A stretch of 64,000 bases of DNA from Macquaria australasica (Eukaryota > Chordata > Actinopteri > Centrarchiformes > Percichthyidae), in contig SEMN01000092.1 of assembly GCA_005408345.1 (NCBI GenBank), positions 434,001-498,000 of the forward strand, read 5' to 3'. Positions 13,731 through 26,660 of this stretch are shown here, piece after piece (position 1 is the first letter of the stretch; the number at the start of each line of letters is the position of its first letter). Below the pieces are notes generated by a model. The model was not told the origin of the DNA. It did not search any database and was given only the letters and a program-made list of their open reading frames with translations. Position numbers and translations under genes: made by a program.

Positions 13731-16700
13731 TGTCTGTTTGGCAATATTAAAAAGGCTGTCCTAGTTTTTCTTCATTACATTCAAATTACAAACAGTGGGT
13801 CTGTTTGTTTTTATGCTTGGAGGTTGTTTTTTTTCTTTTCTTGGCCCACAGCCGTCCAGTGAAAGGCCCAGATGACCCACATCAGGGCCAGTGGAGCTGA
13901 GCAGAAAACAAGGAATCACTGTGGATCTCATCTGGTCTTCAATGTGGACACATGAAGGACCTCAGCTGGATCTGAGTTTACCACAGCATGCAATCACAGG
14001 AGAGCCAAATACACTAATTAGTTACATAAAGAGTTACTTTCCAAAACTAGATATCCACCCATCATACAAAGCATCATTTACTCTTTCAAAACGATTGCTG
14101 GCATCAAAGTAGAATTCCCTGTGGAGGCTAATAGCATCAGCAGATGTCTGGTTGCAAAAAAGTGACATTTGTAAATATTGAGTATTGATATATTCAGCAA
14201 TTAAACTCTACATGGCTACTTTGTGTGGCTGTAGAAGATGCAGAAAAATGTGTGTGTGTGTGTATGTAAATGGTGACATGTGTAAATATATATGTACATA
14301 GTATATGTGTGTGTAGGTCTTTGAGTCTGTGTATATTCATAAGAGTGAATTAGCATGTCTTAGGCTTTACAATCACCCAAATAGAGCTGATTTGTTGTCA
14401 GAATAACTACGGTACATCTGCATTTCCTTATGCAGACGACTGTTTTGCTGTCATTTTGCTCACCTGAAAAGCTGAAAATCCCATTAAATCTCTTTCAACA
14501 TTCTTTATGTTAATGTTTGTGCCATACTGCAGGTCCTGCCCTAAATTCCTGACAGGCTCTATTCCCAGTAATTAGGCTGACGCCAGCTCCCAGTAATGCT
14601 TCGGCTTTGAGATTCCCTGTGACAGAGTGGCAAAGAGTGTCAGGTATAAATTATATTTACAATAAACTTAGCCAGTGGACCGTGTTCCTAAAGCGCGCCA
14701 GCCCTTCAAACGACATCGTTTAGTCTTTCCTGTCCCACGGTGCAACATGCACCGTGCAGCATCACCAATGAAACTGATGTTTTATTTGGTGGTTTTTGGC
14801 CCACATATCCTGACTAGAGCATGTGGACATTTATTCACTAAAAGCAGCTGTACCTCTTGAGTCACTGACTTCATTTTGTTTTATACATTAGCACTGTTAT
14901 AATATACTGAGACTTTTATTTTTATCCTTTTATTTTGTGCTCTCTTTTTATTTCTGCTTGTTTTTGTTTGTATGGGTGCAGCATTTGTACTTTGCAAACT
15001 GAACAAAAGAAAAAATGCTTCAGCATAACTGTAGCTTTATTATTGGAGTAGTATTTTACCACTATAAGCAAAAGCAGGGTGCACAATCTTTGATATTTAC
15101 CTCTGTTTCAAAAGGTAAAACATTATCCTCCCTGGTTCTAGTTTGAACTCAGTGTTGTCGCGCAGCATAAAGAAGAAAACGATGTGATGTAGATTGAAGC
15201 CTCGGAGAGCCGTCTCTATCAAAACATTTGTCATCCAAACTAATCAAGGCGAGGCAGCTACATTCATTAGCTCGCCTCAGTTCATGCCCACTTGTCTGCA
15301 GACTTCAAGCTCCATTATTGTTACGGGATAGCTCGGTGACATTTGGCCACCACTCTGAATATTCATAATGCCCAGAGTGCACTGTGAATGATCAGCAGGC
15401 CTGACATGCTCAATGTACAAACATCAATTGTGACTGTGCTCTGAATTTGTGAATGGAAATTCATTGGAATGGAAATTGTTATTTCTAAAATACTTACAGC
15501 AGATGTGTTTGGAGGAAAGAACCTCTTTGGCTTGTGATCCCTTAAAACAAAGCTTTGTTCTAGTTTTTCTAATGGAGCTAAGCGAAATGAACTCACTCCA
15601 CAAGACTGTTCCACTCGTAATAAGAGAATCAGATTTTAGGACTAATAATTGAATGATTTCTTAAAATTTCTGCCCAACACAGACTAAACTTTGCAGGCAA
15701 TCAAGTACTAAAAGCTGTAGTTCACATTTTCTCAAAACAAAAAAAGAAGGGAGTTGCTCGTCAGTCCAGACATGTCTCTCGGTGGATGACTTGCTAAACA
15801 CTGCAGAATTTCAGAGGTGGGTGGGAAGCTGGTAAACAACAACAATCCCCTCCCCCTGTTCTTGTAGTGAAGATGAAAGTAAATGCCTCTGTCAAAATAA
15901 GAGAAGAGAGCCTGACGGTTTTCTTTGTAATGATAACTACAGGCAAGATGTAAAAGATTAATGAGAGGACCCTGTCGGGAACGAGTCAGTCAAGTTAAAG
16001 CTCAGTCTTCACAGGCAGAAGTGGTCTCTTGCTTTTTTATATATAACATACAACCACCTCCTTCTTTCTCTCAGCCTGTCATTCTCTGAGTGTCCTTTTC
16101 TCAGCACAACAGACAAGCTGACAGACTCAACAATGAACACAAACTGACTAACACACTGTACAAAACATGGACCTCATGATGTAACCTTGCATGCAATCAT
16201 ATTCTTGCATAGTGATTGGTGTTATCCTGTGAAGTGACAGACAGTGAAAGGTCACCCACGAAAAGTCCTAGACAGCATGCAATACTAAAAGGCTGCCGTG
16301 ACCTTCAGGCAGTGGCGTTATGATGAGGGGGTAATTGAAACACAGTGCCGTGATTAGTGGTGGTTTTTATTCGTGACTTTGTGGTAGTGAAAGGTTATGA
16401 CAAAGCCGGGGTCATTCATTTTGATCTCGCACTGATGTAGCATGCACCGTGTACATCACAGGTGGCAAAGATTGCAAAAGAAGGATTTAAGTCAAATGTA
16501 CTAGTCAACGAACCTGATTTTAAAAATGTTTCTTATGAAAAAGAACCAATGTAGTTGCAGGAAATCATCCATCATCCCTTGAATTATCGTGGCAGATGGT
16601 TTTTCGACCCTCACAGTTTAGAGGATCAATAGTTCACAGCTTGCTCCTTATCAAGAGATAATCAAATGCAGTCTGCCTACACTGGCTTCTCCCCTCATGT

Positions 16701-18743
16701 TTTTAAATGTATTCACTCGCCCAGAGTAAGGTCAAGTAAGGTTACGCTACAGTAAAGTTAGTGTTTTTCAGATGGATTAACAACTTTGCAGATGCAGGTA
16801 GAACCTTTTTCATTTTTCTGAAGGAGAAAAATTAAGTATGAGACCAAATTATTCAAACTGTGATCATTTGTTGTAGTTAAGCTAAAATTAATTTGTGAAC
16901 TTGCATTTGGAAATCTACTGTATTTCACACCAGATTCATCATGTGAGACAACGTGGTCATATTAGACAAAACGTATAACAGAAATATGTAAAACATATGC
17001 CAGCTACAGCAGTTCACCAACCCTGCAAGAATCAGCCACTACATCACCAAGCTTCTAGACCAAATATTTCTCAAAGATTCATTTCCAGATAAATTTCCAT
17101 TTTCTGGTGTGACCAGGCCTTTATTCAAAAGTCAGTCAGTCAGTCAAGACAGAGCCAGTTATCTGACTGGCTGTTGCTTTGGACTGAACAAGCAGAGAGC
17201 AAAATGTAGAATAAATCACTTCCATGATATCTGGTAAATTTTCTTTGAATGTCATTGAAATGGAAGTGGTCTGGAAGTGGTATCTTGTTTTGTTTTTTGA
17301 CATGACTAATATCTACATGAATACAACATTGCCTAAACCATCCTACAATCAATGTTTGGGTTGCAACCTCTGGTTTTAAAACACTACATTAGATTTTGGC
17401 CTAAAGAAGAAAGACAGATGGGTTTGTTTGTTTTTTCATAACTAAACGTCCAACCGGAGAAATCTATGTACAAATCAAAGCCTAAATGAGTTGAACTACA
17501 ACAGAAGGCCAGCTTGCTCTATTGCTGCTGACACCCGGGGTAATTTCCCTGCTCAACCGCTGAAATGTCACGGCTGCTCTTATCCCAGGTGGGCTATTCC
17601 ATCAACTAATAAATGCCATTGCCCCTCTCTCAGCACCAAAGCACCATAACATAATATGACACAACACTCGTAAAAATCAGTGGATGACACACACCTCACC
17701 GCAGATGTAATTAGCAGCACTTATCAAGATCTAATTTGCTCGCTGCTAATATGGGGACTAATTTGTTATGTGACTGGTGTTTTAGTGCTCTTTGTAATCA
17801 GATAGCTTTAAGGGGATTAACAGGATTCTTGATAAGGCAGTTTACCAATGTTAACATTATCATTTGCTCTTATAATCATATATTTTTTTGTCATTTTATG
17901 GTGTCCTGACTATAAAATGAGACTTTTTTGTGCAGAAATAATTTGCAATAGACAGAAGTTTAAGTAAATAAACTGCCATGATGCCTTTTATAGAGTAGAT
18001 TTCTGCCTGTGTATGAGACATTGTTTCAACAAAGACAATATCTGTGACGATCATAAAGAAGTATAATCTTCGTCACTTACAAATGCATTAATTCAGGAAC
18101 CCCAAGTCAATCTACTGTAAGACATCTCAATTTCCTTCCACATGCAGAAACTGTCTGCAACACGTATGACTATTTGGCTTTAATTTCAGCCAGCAATTAC
18201 TGAAGACCTTATCTCATTTATATGGTAATAACACCTCTGATGTCAGCCCTGGCGGCGCAGATCGCGAGCTAAGCAGGGATGGCCTTTTGTGGCCGGGGCT
18301 CGTTCACTTCCTTTTCCCTGCCTGACTGCACTGACCGGCAAAGAGAGGTCAGCGTCTGAGGGGATCAAGCAGCAGCTCCAGACTGTGTGGGGGGGGATTT
18401 AATTTACTGTGACATATTGTTGGTAGGACTTACAGAGTTAATATCTGGTCTTTTGTTTTGGGATGCCGGCACAAGGAGTAGCTTGACCTTCAGCTGTGTT
18501 TATAAGCAGGGATGCTGTTGTCCATTATGATACAAATCTGCGTTTGAGTGAAAATGACATTATTTATTGGATTTACACTCCAGCAACCAAACTCAGCTCT
18601 AAACACATAGGTTAGTCCTCATCCAAAAGCCTTTTAATCTTGTAACGTGAAAAATTAAAAGCAAATATGTAAGCTAAACATGTGTTACTTATCATGCTTG
18701 TAGGACTAACTAGCTCTACACTAATGCTTTTTCTTTACATGGA

Positions 18744-18932
18744 CCATCAACTGGTGAGGATGCTGGGACACATGTAACTTTAGCCTCAGTCTTTTAGCAC
18801 AATATCATGCATGTAGCCATCAAGTGCATCTTTGAGACCCGTTTACGGGGTACTTGTGTTAAAAGAGCAAGCTTGAACCATTTAAAAGTCGACCACAGAT
18901 GGCGTTTTCAACTAACTCATGGAGCTTTATTA
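18744..18932 (+). repeat. Dispersed repeat, copy A of an inverted pair
   Basis: It runs from ccatcaactggtgaggatgc to ctcatggagctttatt. The reverse complement of 23353-23543 matches it along its length, with shared blocks such as tgtagccatcaagtgcat and gcgttttcaac. The two copies lie about 4.4 kb apart in opposite orientation. No coding content. Confidence 0.65.
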
Positions 18933-21365
18933 TAGCTGGCAAGCTACAGCAGTGACAGCTTTCATTTCAGCCGGCAAAATCAACGGTCGCCAGTTAGGAA
19001 TGAGAAGCTTGGTTTTGTCTGTATTGGTTTGTTTAAAAAATGACTAAGAATTTTAAGTGGTAAATGTGCCACATTATCAATGTGATTAGCTTGACAGGTA
19101 TAGCAACAGTAACTAAGTGTTTGTTATATGAAAATGATCACAAAAAACATCAGTATTCCAGAAATCAAATGTCTTCAAAGTCTGGCGAGAGAGGTTTTCA
19201 CTTACACCGAGCCACCTGATTACTAATTTCTCACTTCTAATCAGTATTCCAAGAAAACAACTTGTAAGTGTTATAGGAAAGAGTTTTTTTGGCAAATGGG
19301 GAGATAATTCATTCGTTTTTTTGCCCAGAATTGGATTAACAGAAACTTGGCAGGAAAGGCCACTCCACATCTGTGGTGTGATTTGAATATTGACCTGAAG
19401 CAGTGCTATCCATGTCAGACTGTGCTAGCTGTTGCTAATGGGAGGTCAGCCAGAGGTCAAACGAAAGTGGGAAATGTGCCTCGAACATGAGAGGTGAGAG
19501 TAATGAGATTGCCTAAATATCTCTGAAAACTGAGCTCAGTCTGTTGAGTCTGGAAACTTTAAAGTTAAAAGAGCTCATTGAAAGGGAGAAATGATTAACA
19601 CTCTTTCCCCCCTGCTATGTTTTTGTGGCAACATATTGTATTATTAGTATATTTACAGCACAAATATTTTTTTCTCTCCTGACCGTCAAGTGTCTGCACA
19701 GACTTCTAATACTGACACAGACATGATCTCTCCTTCCTTCATTGTTCCCTGCTTGTTGAAAAATCTGACCTGTCTTCTACACAGCAGCATGAGGACATTA
19801 ATGAGAAGCACGGTATTGATTTTCAATGAAAACACTGCGCTGCTTTGTTGCATTTCCTTAACCTTGGCTTCCCTGAACTTGAGGCTGCCCAATTCAATTT
19901 TTCTTTGTTGGATTTTTCATCTCTCTCAAGGGGAAATTTCATTAACTCTTTACTCCAGTGCTTGGCATCTGTTGTTCCACCCATAGTTCAATGGGGGAAA
20001 AAAACATGAAAAAAGAAAACATGGGTAAAGTCAACCTGTTTTTTCAAACTGAAGTGCACTGCACTCAGTCAGTGCTTGGAGGGAAAGATGTAGTACGTAA
20101 ATTTACGATTCCAAAAACTTTGTGTTCCAAACCATATGATTTTGTGTGACGGATCTGTACTGTCACCTCTCAACAACTCTTGAATCCAGAGCTTGTGGCG
20201 AGCAGACTCCCACTCACAGATGAGTGTCGACAGCCTGTGTTTCATGCTGCTTTTTAAGCTCATTTGGGCTCAACAGTCTTGGCAGGTCAAAGAGAGAGAG
20301 CTATGAGCACCATCAGGCTTGTCACTGAGCTGAGCTTTCGGATGTTGGTGGTCTGTTTAACAGGCGTAACATTTCTCCCTGTCAGCCTGGCGGGTGGTTG
20401 AACCAACGCTGTGCCTCTGGATGGAGCTCAAAAGTTAAGTCCTGCAACCTGTTTGACTTCTGGACTTGAGCTGCTGTGATTTTTTGGATCAACTCTGATA
20501 GCAGATATACCAAAAACTGTTCTTTTAGGGAGCAACAGGGTGACACAGATATGACACATTCAGCTCAATCTACTAATACATTCTAACTTTAATTTCCAAG
20601 CCTGCCAAAAGCTGATCTTGTATATAGAAGAGTTTTGTCCTGGCCAGGGTTGATAGCCAAGGCTGCAGGGCTGCGAGTCTTCAGCCCCCTGCCCAACCTG
20701 TAAACTCCTGATGTAAACTAGGTCGGTGCAAAGAGAGAGTGAGAGAGAGAGAGGTGCTACTGGGAGCATTGAATTATTCAGCCCAGTCCGCTGAGTTCTG
20801 ATAACACAAGCAGAACAACAGCAGCGCAGAGCTCTGTGCAAGACAGCCAGGGAGCCATATCAGTTCATATGGGCAAAACCTCGCACCCTGCTTGGCATGA
20901 GTTTTTTTTTTAAAAATTGGAAAAATATTAAAAGAAGAAATGTCATGAATTGCTGAGAATTGCTATAGGTTACGTGGGCTCAAGAAAAATGCTTCGAAAA
21001 TGGAACATTTTTGTAAGGCAGTTTTTTTTTTTATGAAATCACACAAACATCTTTATGTGCTACACAAATCGTCATATTTCACGACACATAGAGTATAATT
21101 AGTGTGACGTGACAGGCTTTCCTCCAGATTTTCAGATAAGAAAATGTCATAAAGTGAAGAAATGCTGAAATCTCAACCTGCTTGCCCTTCATCTAAACTC
21201 CATCAGAAGGCTTTGATCAGCATAACCTGCCATATGTCAGAGTATGTTTACTGCTTTGCTATTATATACAGAGGTTGTTAACTTTTACAACCGCTTTTGA
21301 ATGACGGGGGAAGTGCATACGTCTTCACAAAAAACTGTTGAGGAAATCTCCTTTTTCTTTCCATC

Positions 21366-21446
21366 ATGGACTTTCTGCCGTGTCTGCTGGATCCAAGTGA
21401 ATTAGATGTGGATGCAGACGTGCTCATAAATCTTACAAACACTGAG
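21366..21446 (+). other. Possible first coding exon of an unrecognised transcript
   Basis: An ATG opens a 27-codon frame beginning MDFLPCLLDPSELDVD, acidic and leucine-rich, that ends exactly at a GAG|gtaacg splice-donor-like site. A strong acceptor (T-rich tract then ttccag) occurs at 22891, and the following 49 bases stay open in the same phase (starting ISDQGAKWCSVAEDLI) to another donor-like site, ATAA|gtacgt. I know no family with this sequence. With only 43 codons and no further exon found, this may be chance or part of a degraded transposon gene. Confidence 0.2.
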
Positions 21447-21775
21447 GTAACGTGTTTTAGACTTGCTTACCAGGTGTAATTTGTCAAGAATGGGTAACTC
21501 TGTTCCACACAGAGCCTCGGCCTCCCGCTTCAATAGCTCGCTGCAGGGTTTGGTGTTCAGTGTGGCATCACTACATCAGTTCATGGCAGAGTTGTTATCA
21601 AGACCGAGACGAGACGATGCAAGGTGTCTTACTCAGAACCAATATCACAACATAGCATGCCAGTATGTTGTGTTATTATATTATGCTGCTTGGGATATTT
21701 ACAGTTTTACGCACAAACCTTTTGTCTCAAACTGTCAATTCCAAGATGTATAAGCTTTAAATTGTAACCTGCCAA

Positions 21776-22306
21776 CAGTGGTCAAACTAAGTATATTCAC
21801 TTAGTTTTCTTCAATTTTCAGGTACTTGTACTTTACTTGAGTATTCCCATTTTATGCAACTTTACACGTCTACAGCACTTTTTACTCCACCACATTTATT
21901 TGACAGCTGTAGTTACTTTGCAAAATAGATATTTACATACAAAACATATGATCATCTTATAAAATATGATACATTGATATATAGATTAAACAACAGTAAG
22001 TGAAATACATAAAACTTGCTTCACCCTGTCCAGCTACAACATTACACTGTTTTCTACACATGAATGCATCACTAATCATAATCAAATATGAATATATCAA
22101 TATTAACATACTGTATATGAAATAACACTGACAGGTGCCATTCTGCCTGTATAATGAGTACTTTTAATACTTAAAGTACATTTTGCTGATAATACTTAAG
22201 TGCTTTAACTTGAGTAGCATTTTGGAGGACCTTTATTTCTATGCATTTTTATGTCGTAGTATTGCTACTTTTACTTAATCAGTGGATCTGAATTCTTCCA
22301 CCACTG
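21776..22306 (-). mobile_element. hAT-like non-autonomous element, reverse orientation
   Basis: It begins cagtggtcaaactaagtata and ends gaattcttccaccactg, giving the family's CAGTG...CACTG termini. The body reads as the reverse of the 9.0-kb copy, for example gtactttacttgagtattcc and actccaccacatttatttga. It is non-coding. Confidence 0.6.
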
Positions 22307-22891
22307 CAGATGAAAATGATCTCAATAAGTCTATCGAAATATTTCAAATATTTGGCAAAGTTTACTGATGATATGGTGAAAATAGAACTTAATAAGAACA
22401 TCAGTGGCAAGTTTAAGACCAAGACATTTCGGGTTCAAAATCAATCAAGAGGTCAATTAGGAGGTAAATCAAAAGTTCATTACCTAATACAAATGTCCTT
22501 TTATAGTCTGTACACAAAGATAGTGACATACTAGATATCTGTATAAAAATGTATTCCTTTTGACTGTAAGTGTGTATGCCAGCTTGTCAAAATCATCAGG
22601 GCTTATGGATGCTGCAAATGACAACGAGGTCTTCCCGTTGACTTTAACTGCATGTTAATTAGAGGAAACATTTAGCCAATAATGCTGCTCTAATCACACT
22701 TCAGTAGATTCCCTCCCCGGAGTCTGATCTGTAAGCAAGAGACGCTGCAGAGGGAACAGAGGATAACGTCACTCTAAACAAGGAATTACCTCCACGCATC
22801 CACATGCTGCTACCTGATAGTAAAGGTTTATGTGTGATGTTAACAATGTCACAAAACAGGGTCGTGATTACCTTTTCTTTTTTTGTTCCAG

Positions 22892-22940
22892 ATAAGTGAT
22901 CAAGGGGCCAAATGGTGTTCCGTCGCTGAGGATCTTATAA
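22892..22940 (+). other. Possible second exon of the unrecognised transcript
   Basis: This is bounded by a strong polypyrimidine tract plus ttccag and by a gtacgt donor-like site. It continues the phase of the candidate exon at 21366-21446. See that entry for the reasoning and caveats. Confidence 0.18.
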
Positions 22941-23352
22941 GTACGTCGATCAGCAAGGAAATAAGAAAGCAGAAAGTTTAGATTTCTCAAATGCTGGAGT
23001 TTGCTTTGATAACATTAACTATTTATGACTAAACGAGCAACAATCAAAGTTTACATTTTGAAGAAAAAAAAAGAAAAAAGAACAAAACATCTCTAGGTAT
23101 GTTCACTAAGCCTTTACCCCTTAGTTACCCATCAAGCTATCGTCAAACTCAAACTTCTTTTTACATTTTTTAAACAATAGGTCATCAGTTTTACAAAAAC
23201 AGGCTTCTCATTTCTAGCCGTCAACTGTCGATTTTGTCACCTGAAATTAAATGTTTTTGGCAGATTATATCAGTTGTAGCTAGCTAGCTAATTAACGCTA
23301 ACTGAGTTGGTTGATTGAGATCCCTGTAAAAGTGTCCCAGGCAAAAAGTGAA

Positions 23353-23543
23353 CAATAAAGCTAACGTTAGCTCCATGAGTTGGTTGAAAACGCTGTCTCC
23401 TGTCTTTTTAATGTTTCAAGCTGTCTCGTTTTAAAATAAGAACCCTGTAAAAGGGTCTGAAATATGCACTTGATGGCTACATGATGCATTGGTAAAAGAG
23501 TGAAAGAGCCCCACCTAAAGTCAGCATCCTCACCAGTTGATGA
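23353..23543 (-). repeat. Dispersed repeat, copy B of an inverted pair
   Basis: This is the reverse-complement counterpart of 18744-18932. It runs from aataaagctaacgttagctc to caccagttgatgatc. Short palindromic words (tagctagctagcta, aacgttag) lie just upstream, as in many fish SINE-like or MITE-like repeats. Confidence 0.65.
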
Positions 23544-24378
23544 TCTATGTAGAAGGAGCTTCATTGCGTTGCAGAATGAAGCACATAGCTCTAGTATTAT
23601 AGTACAGTATTATGAATAACAATGAAATTAGATTTATCCCCTGAACAGAGCTTTTTCTAACGTAACCTGTAATCCCACAAAATAATGGCTTTAGCAAGTC
23701 ATATGCTCTTGTAGGTAGCTTACAATTGCAGTTAATGTTAGTGCAGACATACACAATGATTAATCATACCTTACACTTATCTTACATGTGAACAAACACC
23801 CCCACAACTGTCAGATTTTTATTCAAATGTTGCTAAAGTGTGATTGGTGCGTGGAGGTACGTGGCGTCACCTTTTTCCAAATGAGCCCTGCCCACTTCAA
23901 ACCAGTTGCATAACCTCAGACAAAAACACAGATGCCGTCAAATGCTCCAAACATGTCAGTCAGAGTAAGAAGCTGATTGAGAAAATGTGTTTTCAGAGCC
24001 TTTAAAGCCAAAATATAAATTTAACTGGACACTGATTTATCATTCTCCTCTGACTGATATTCGGGACTCTTTAATTTGTTAAACTTTACTTACAAGTTGA
24101 AATTTAATTGAATTCCACTTTCACTTCAGTTGAGAGTGTTGTTAGTTTGCAATATACTTTATTGGGATAATACCTATAAGGGTTATAAAATTAAACTGCA
24201 GGCTGTTTATGTAACATAATGTTGCATTAGCAGAAGATGAACCATAGTGCAAAGAAATATGCTGCAGACGAGCGAAAGTTTCTTTGCAGGTGGGCCTTGC
24301 AGGGATATCTAAAATGTGCATGATAATGGAGCTGAGGCACCTCTACCTCCTCCACACCTCTGCCACCACTCTCTCCGC

Positions 24379-24399
24379 CTCTCTCTCTCTCTCTCTCTC
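24379..24399 (+). repeat. (CT)n microsatellite
   Basis: About ten perfect CT units lie inside a longer pyrimidine-rich stretch (about 24340-24480). Confidence 0.9.
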
Positions 24400-26489
24400 A
24401 ACACTCCCCCACACACACAACTCCCTCCCGCTCTCTTTTTTACTCCAGTCTGGATCTTTCCTCCTCGCCCGCCCTCTCTGTCACATTGGCTCTGGACTGT
24501 CATAGAAACAGCTTGTGATCCAAACCCCTCTCCTGTTCTCTTCAGTTACATAAATGCCACATACTGTTGGAGTCCTGAACCATATTTTTAGACTGGCATA
24601 GACAGGCCCGATAATGATGCCAGCCATCAACAGTCCCATTATATAACATGGACAGGGGGGCGTGCACATGCATGCAGCACACTATACTTTTTCCCATATC
24701 TGGCAGGCTTGCTTGAGGCCGGGTACAAGCATTCACATACACAGTAAACGCTGAGCTGTGTTTCTGTATGTCATGCAGTGTATCCAAACTTATTTTTGCA
24801 GGGGAAAATACCCTGAATAGCATTCTTTCTACAACCCACCACATGCTCTGTTGTATGGCAACTCTGCAACAAAACCAAACATGATGCTACTCTACTGTTC
24901 AACCACCTGTGACGGTTTTCTTATTACAGATCATTTAAAAAGAAAGATTTTGTTGCACAGAACCCTTGCAAAGCTGCTGCAGAAGGTTTCCAAATTTGTC
25001 AATTATATAATGTTATTGTAATCCACATCAATTTTAAAGGATTGGGGATTTTAGCATGTCTGCAGGCTTTTCCTAAGGCACGAAATCCCTGACATACCTG
25101 TTAACCCCTGGGGCTTTATCAATTAAATAGTGAGGTTTTTAGTGCAGCTGTCCATTCAGTGCCATCTGTGGCCTGTCAGCACCACGGAGAGCATCAAACT
25201 GGTGTTGCTTCCTCTTCTGGACCTTCTGTACTTTTTCCTCTGCCTTCAAAATGTTTTTGGACCAGAAATACCTAGGGAAGGAATCAGATCAAGTTTCATA
25301 TTCTCTGTGTTGTTCTGACAGAGAATGAAAGAAAAAGGACAGGAAATCACTGACAGAAACGGTTTGAGGTGCTGTTCAGCAGCTGGTTTTGTCATGGTGG
25401 AAACAGTATCTTAGTAGTATAGCTTCTTACTTGGACATATTTTGTGGAATTGCTTGCTCTATAGTAATTACTTAAATAGTTTAATTTATAGTCTAGATAA
25501 TCAGGATTGAAGGTTGTTTACAGCCCAATCACAATTTCAGCTCTTAGTATAGACTTTTTAAGACTACACGTTAAGAAAACACACAGCCAATGAGAGTACG
25601 TATGTGGGATTTCCAAGAAACAGGCTTCACTAAACTTTCTCTAATCGACATAACACTGTCTGCCAGAGGTGGTATCTCGAATAGCTAGGGAAAACTTAAA
25701 AAACAGCATTAAACAAGGGAGAGGCATTTAAAACGGTGTGATGTGCAGGCCAAAGCAGGTTAGCACTAGCCTGGGAGCAAACGTGTGAAATGAGCTTAAG
25801 GAGTAAAACGGGCAACCAGGATGTACTTTCAGGTCACAAGTTTACAGTGGATTAAATTTGAAGAGGCAAAAATAACAATAAATGCTAGAAAATTATAAAT
25901 AAATAAAAGGCATATCTGTAAAGGAGAAGTTAATCGAATAGAATTGAACTGAACAGACCAGATGCCTCCAATCTGACACATTAGGATGCTGACAAACAAG
26001 CCAAGTTTAATGCAAGGATTGATTGCTGTGAGTTCTTCTCCAAATGAAGCTTCTTACCTAGTAGGTAATTAGGAAGTGAGCAGATGCCGGTATTGAGTGC
26101 TTTGTGCGCCTGAGAGAGGCAGTAATTGTTTTCTGTTGATTACATGGCCTTTTGACAGAAAAATGGGTCACTGCAGTAGTGACCACAGGCTGGGCTGAGA
26201 AGACCTCCCAGCACACAGTGTTACAAAAAACACACAAGCATGAGAAAGTGTGGGGAAGTGATTGTAAATCCATCCAACGAAGCTGAGACTATGTATTTAC
26301 AATGTGTTTACTGTATCTGCATCTTCAAACACAGGGTTGTATTTGTGCTAAACATGTTCTGTCTTTCATCTTAAAGCATATTAATGTAAATTTTTCATAA
26401 TAACAGTGTATCAAATGACAATGATGGTGGTGATGAACCTACAGAGAATTATCACCTGATTTTTTGCTGCTGCCCTCGGCTTTGCAGAG

Positions 26490-26660
26490 TTTTCTAGTGA
26501 GTTTCAGCTCATTGTTTTTGCCGGCTGCCTTTTGACAACTCAAATGAATTCTAATGTTGCTCTGTGACTGCTGGATGTATGAAAAAGCCACTGTTTGCTA
26601 ACAAGTTCACCACATCAACGTAAAACATGATGATATGTCAATGTTGCGTTCACAGCTGCT
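26490..26660 (+). repeat. Dispersed teleost-type repeat, copy 2
   Basis: This is a diverged match to about 1390-1490. Both contain tgttgctctgt, ctgctggatg, a ccac/ccatatcaac block and a gatgata-type block in the same order. It is followed by gctgccctcaagtggttatt, another phrase typical of repeats. Boundaries are approximate. Confidence 0.4.

Noticed and set aside
24309..24591. Arg/Glu-rich and Ser/Leu-rich frames around the CT repeat
   Set aside because: They are translations of a (CT)n microsatellite and its flanks.
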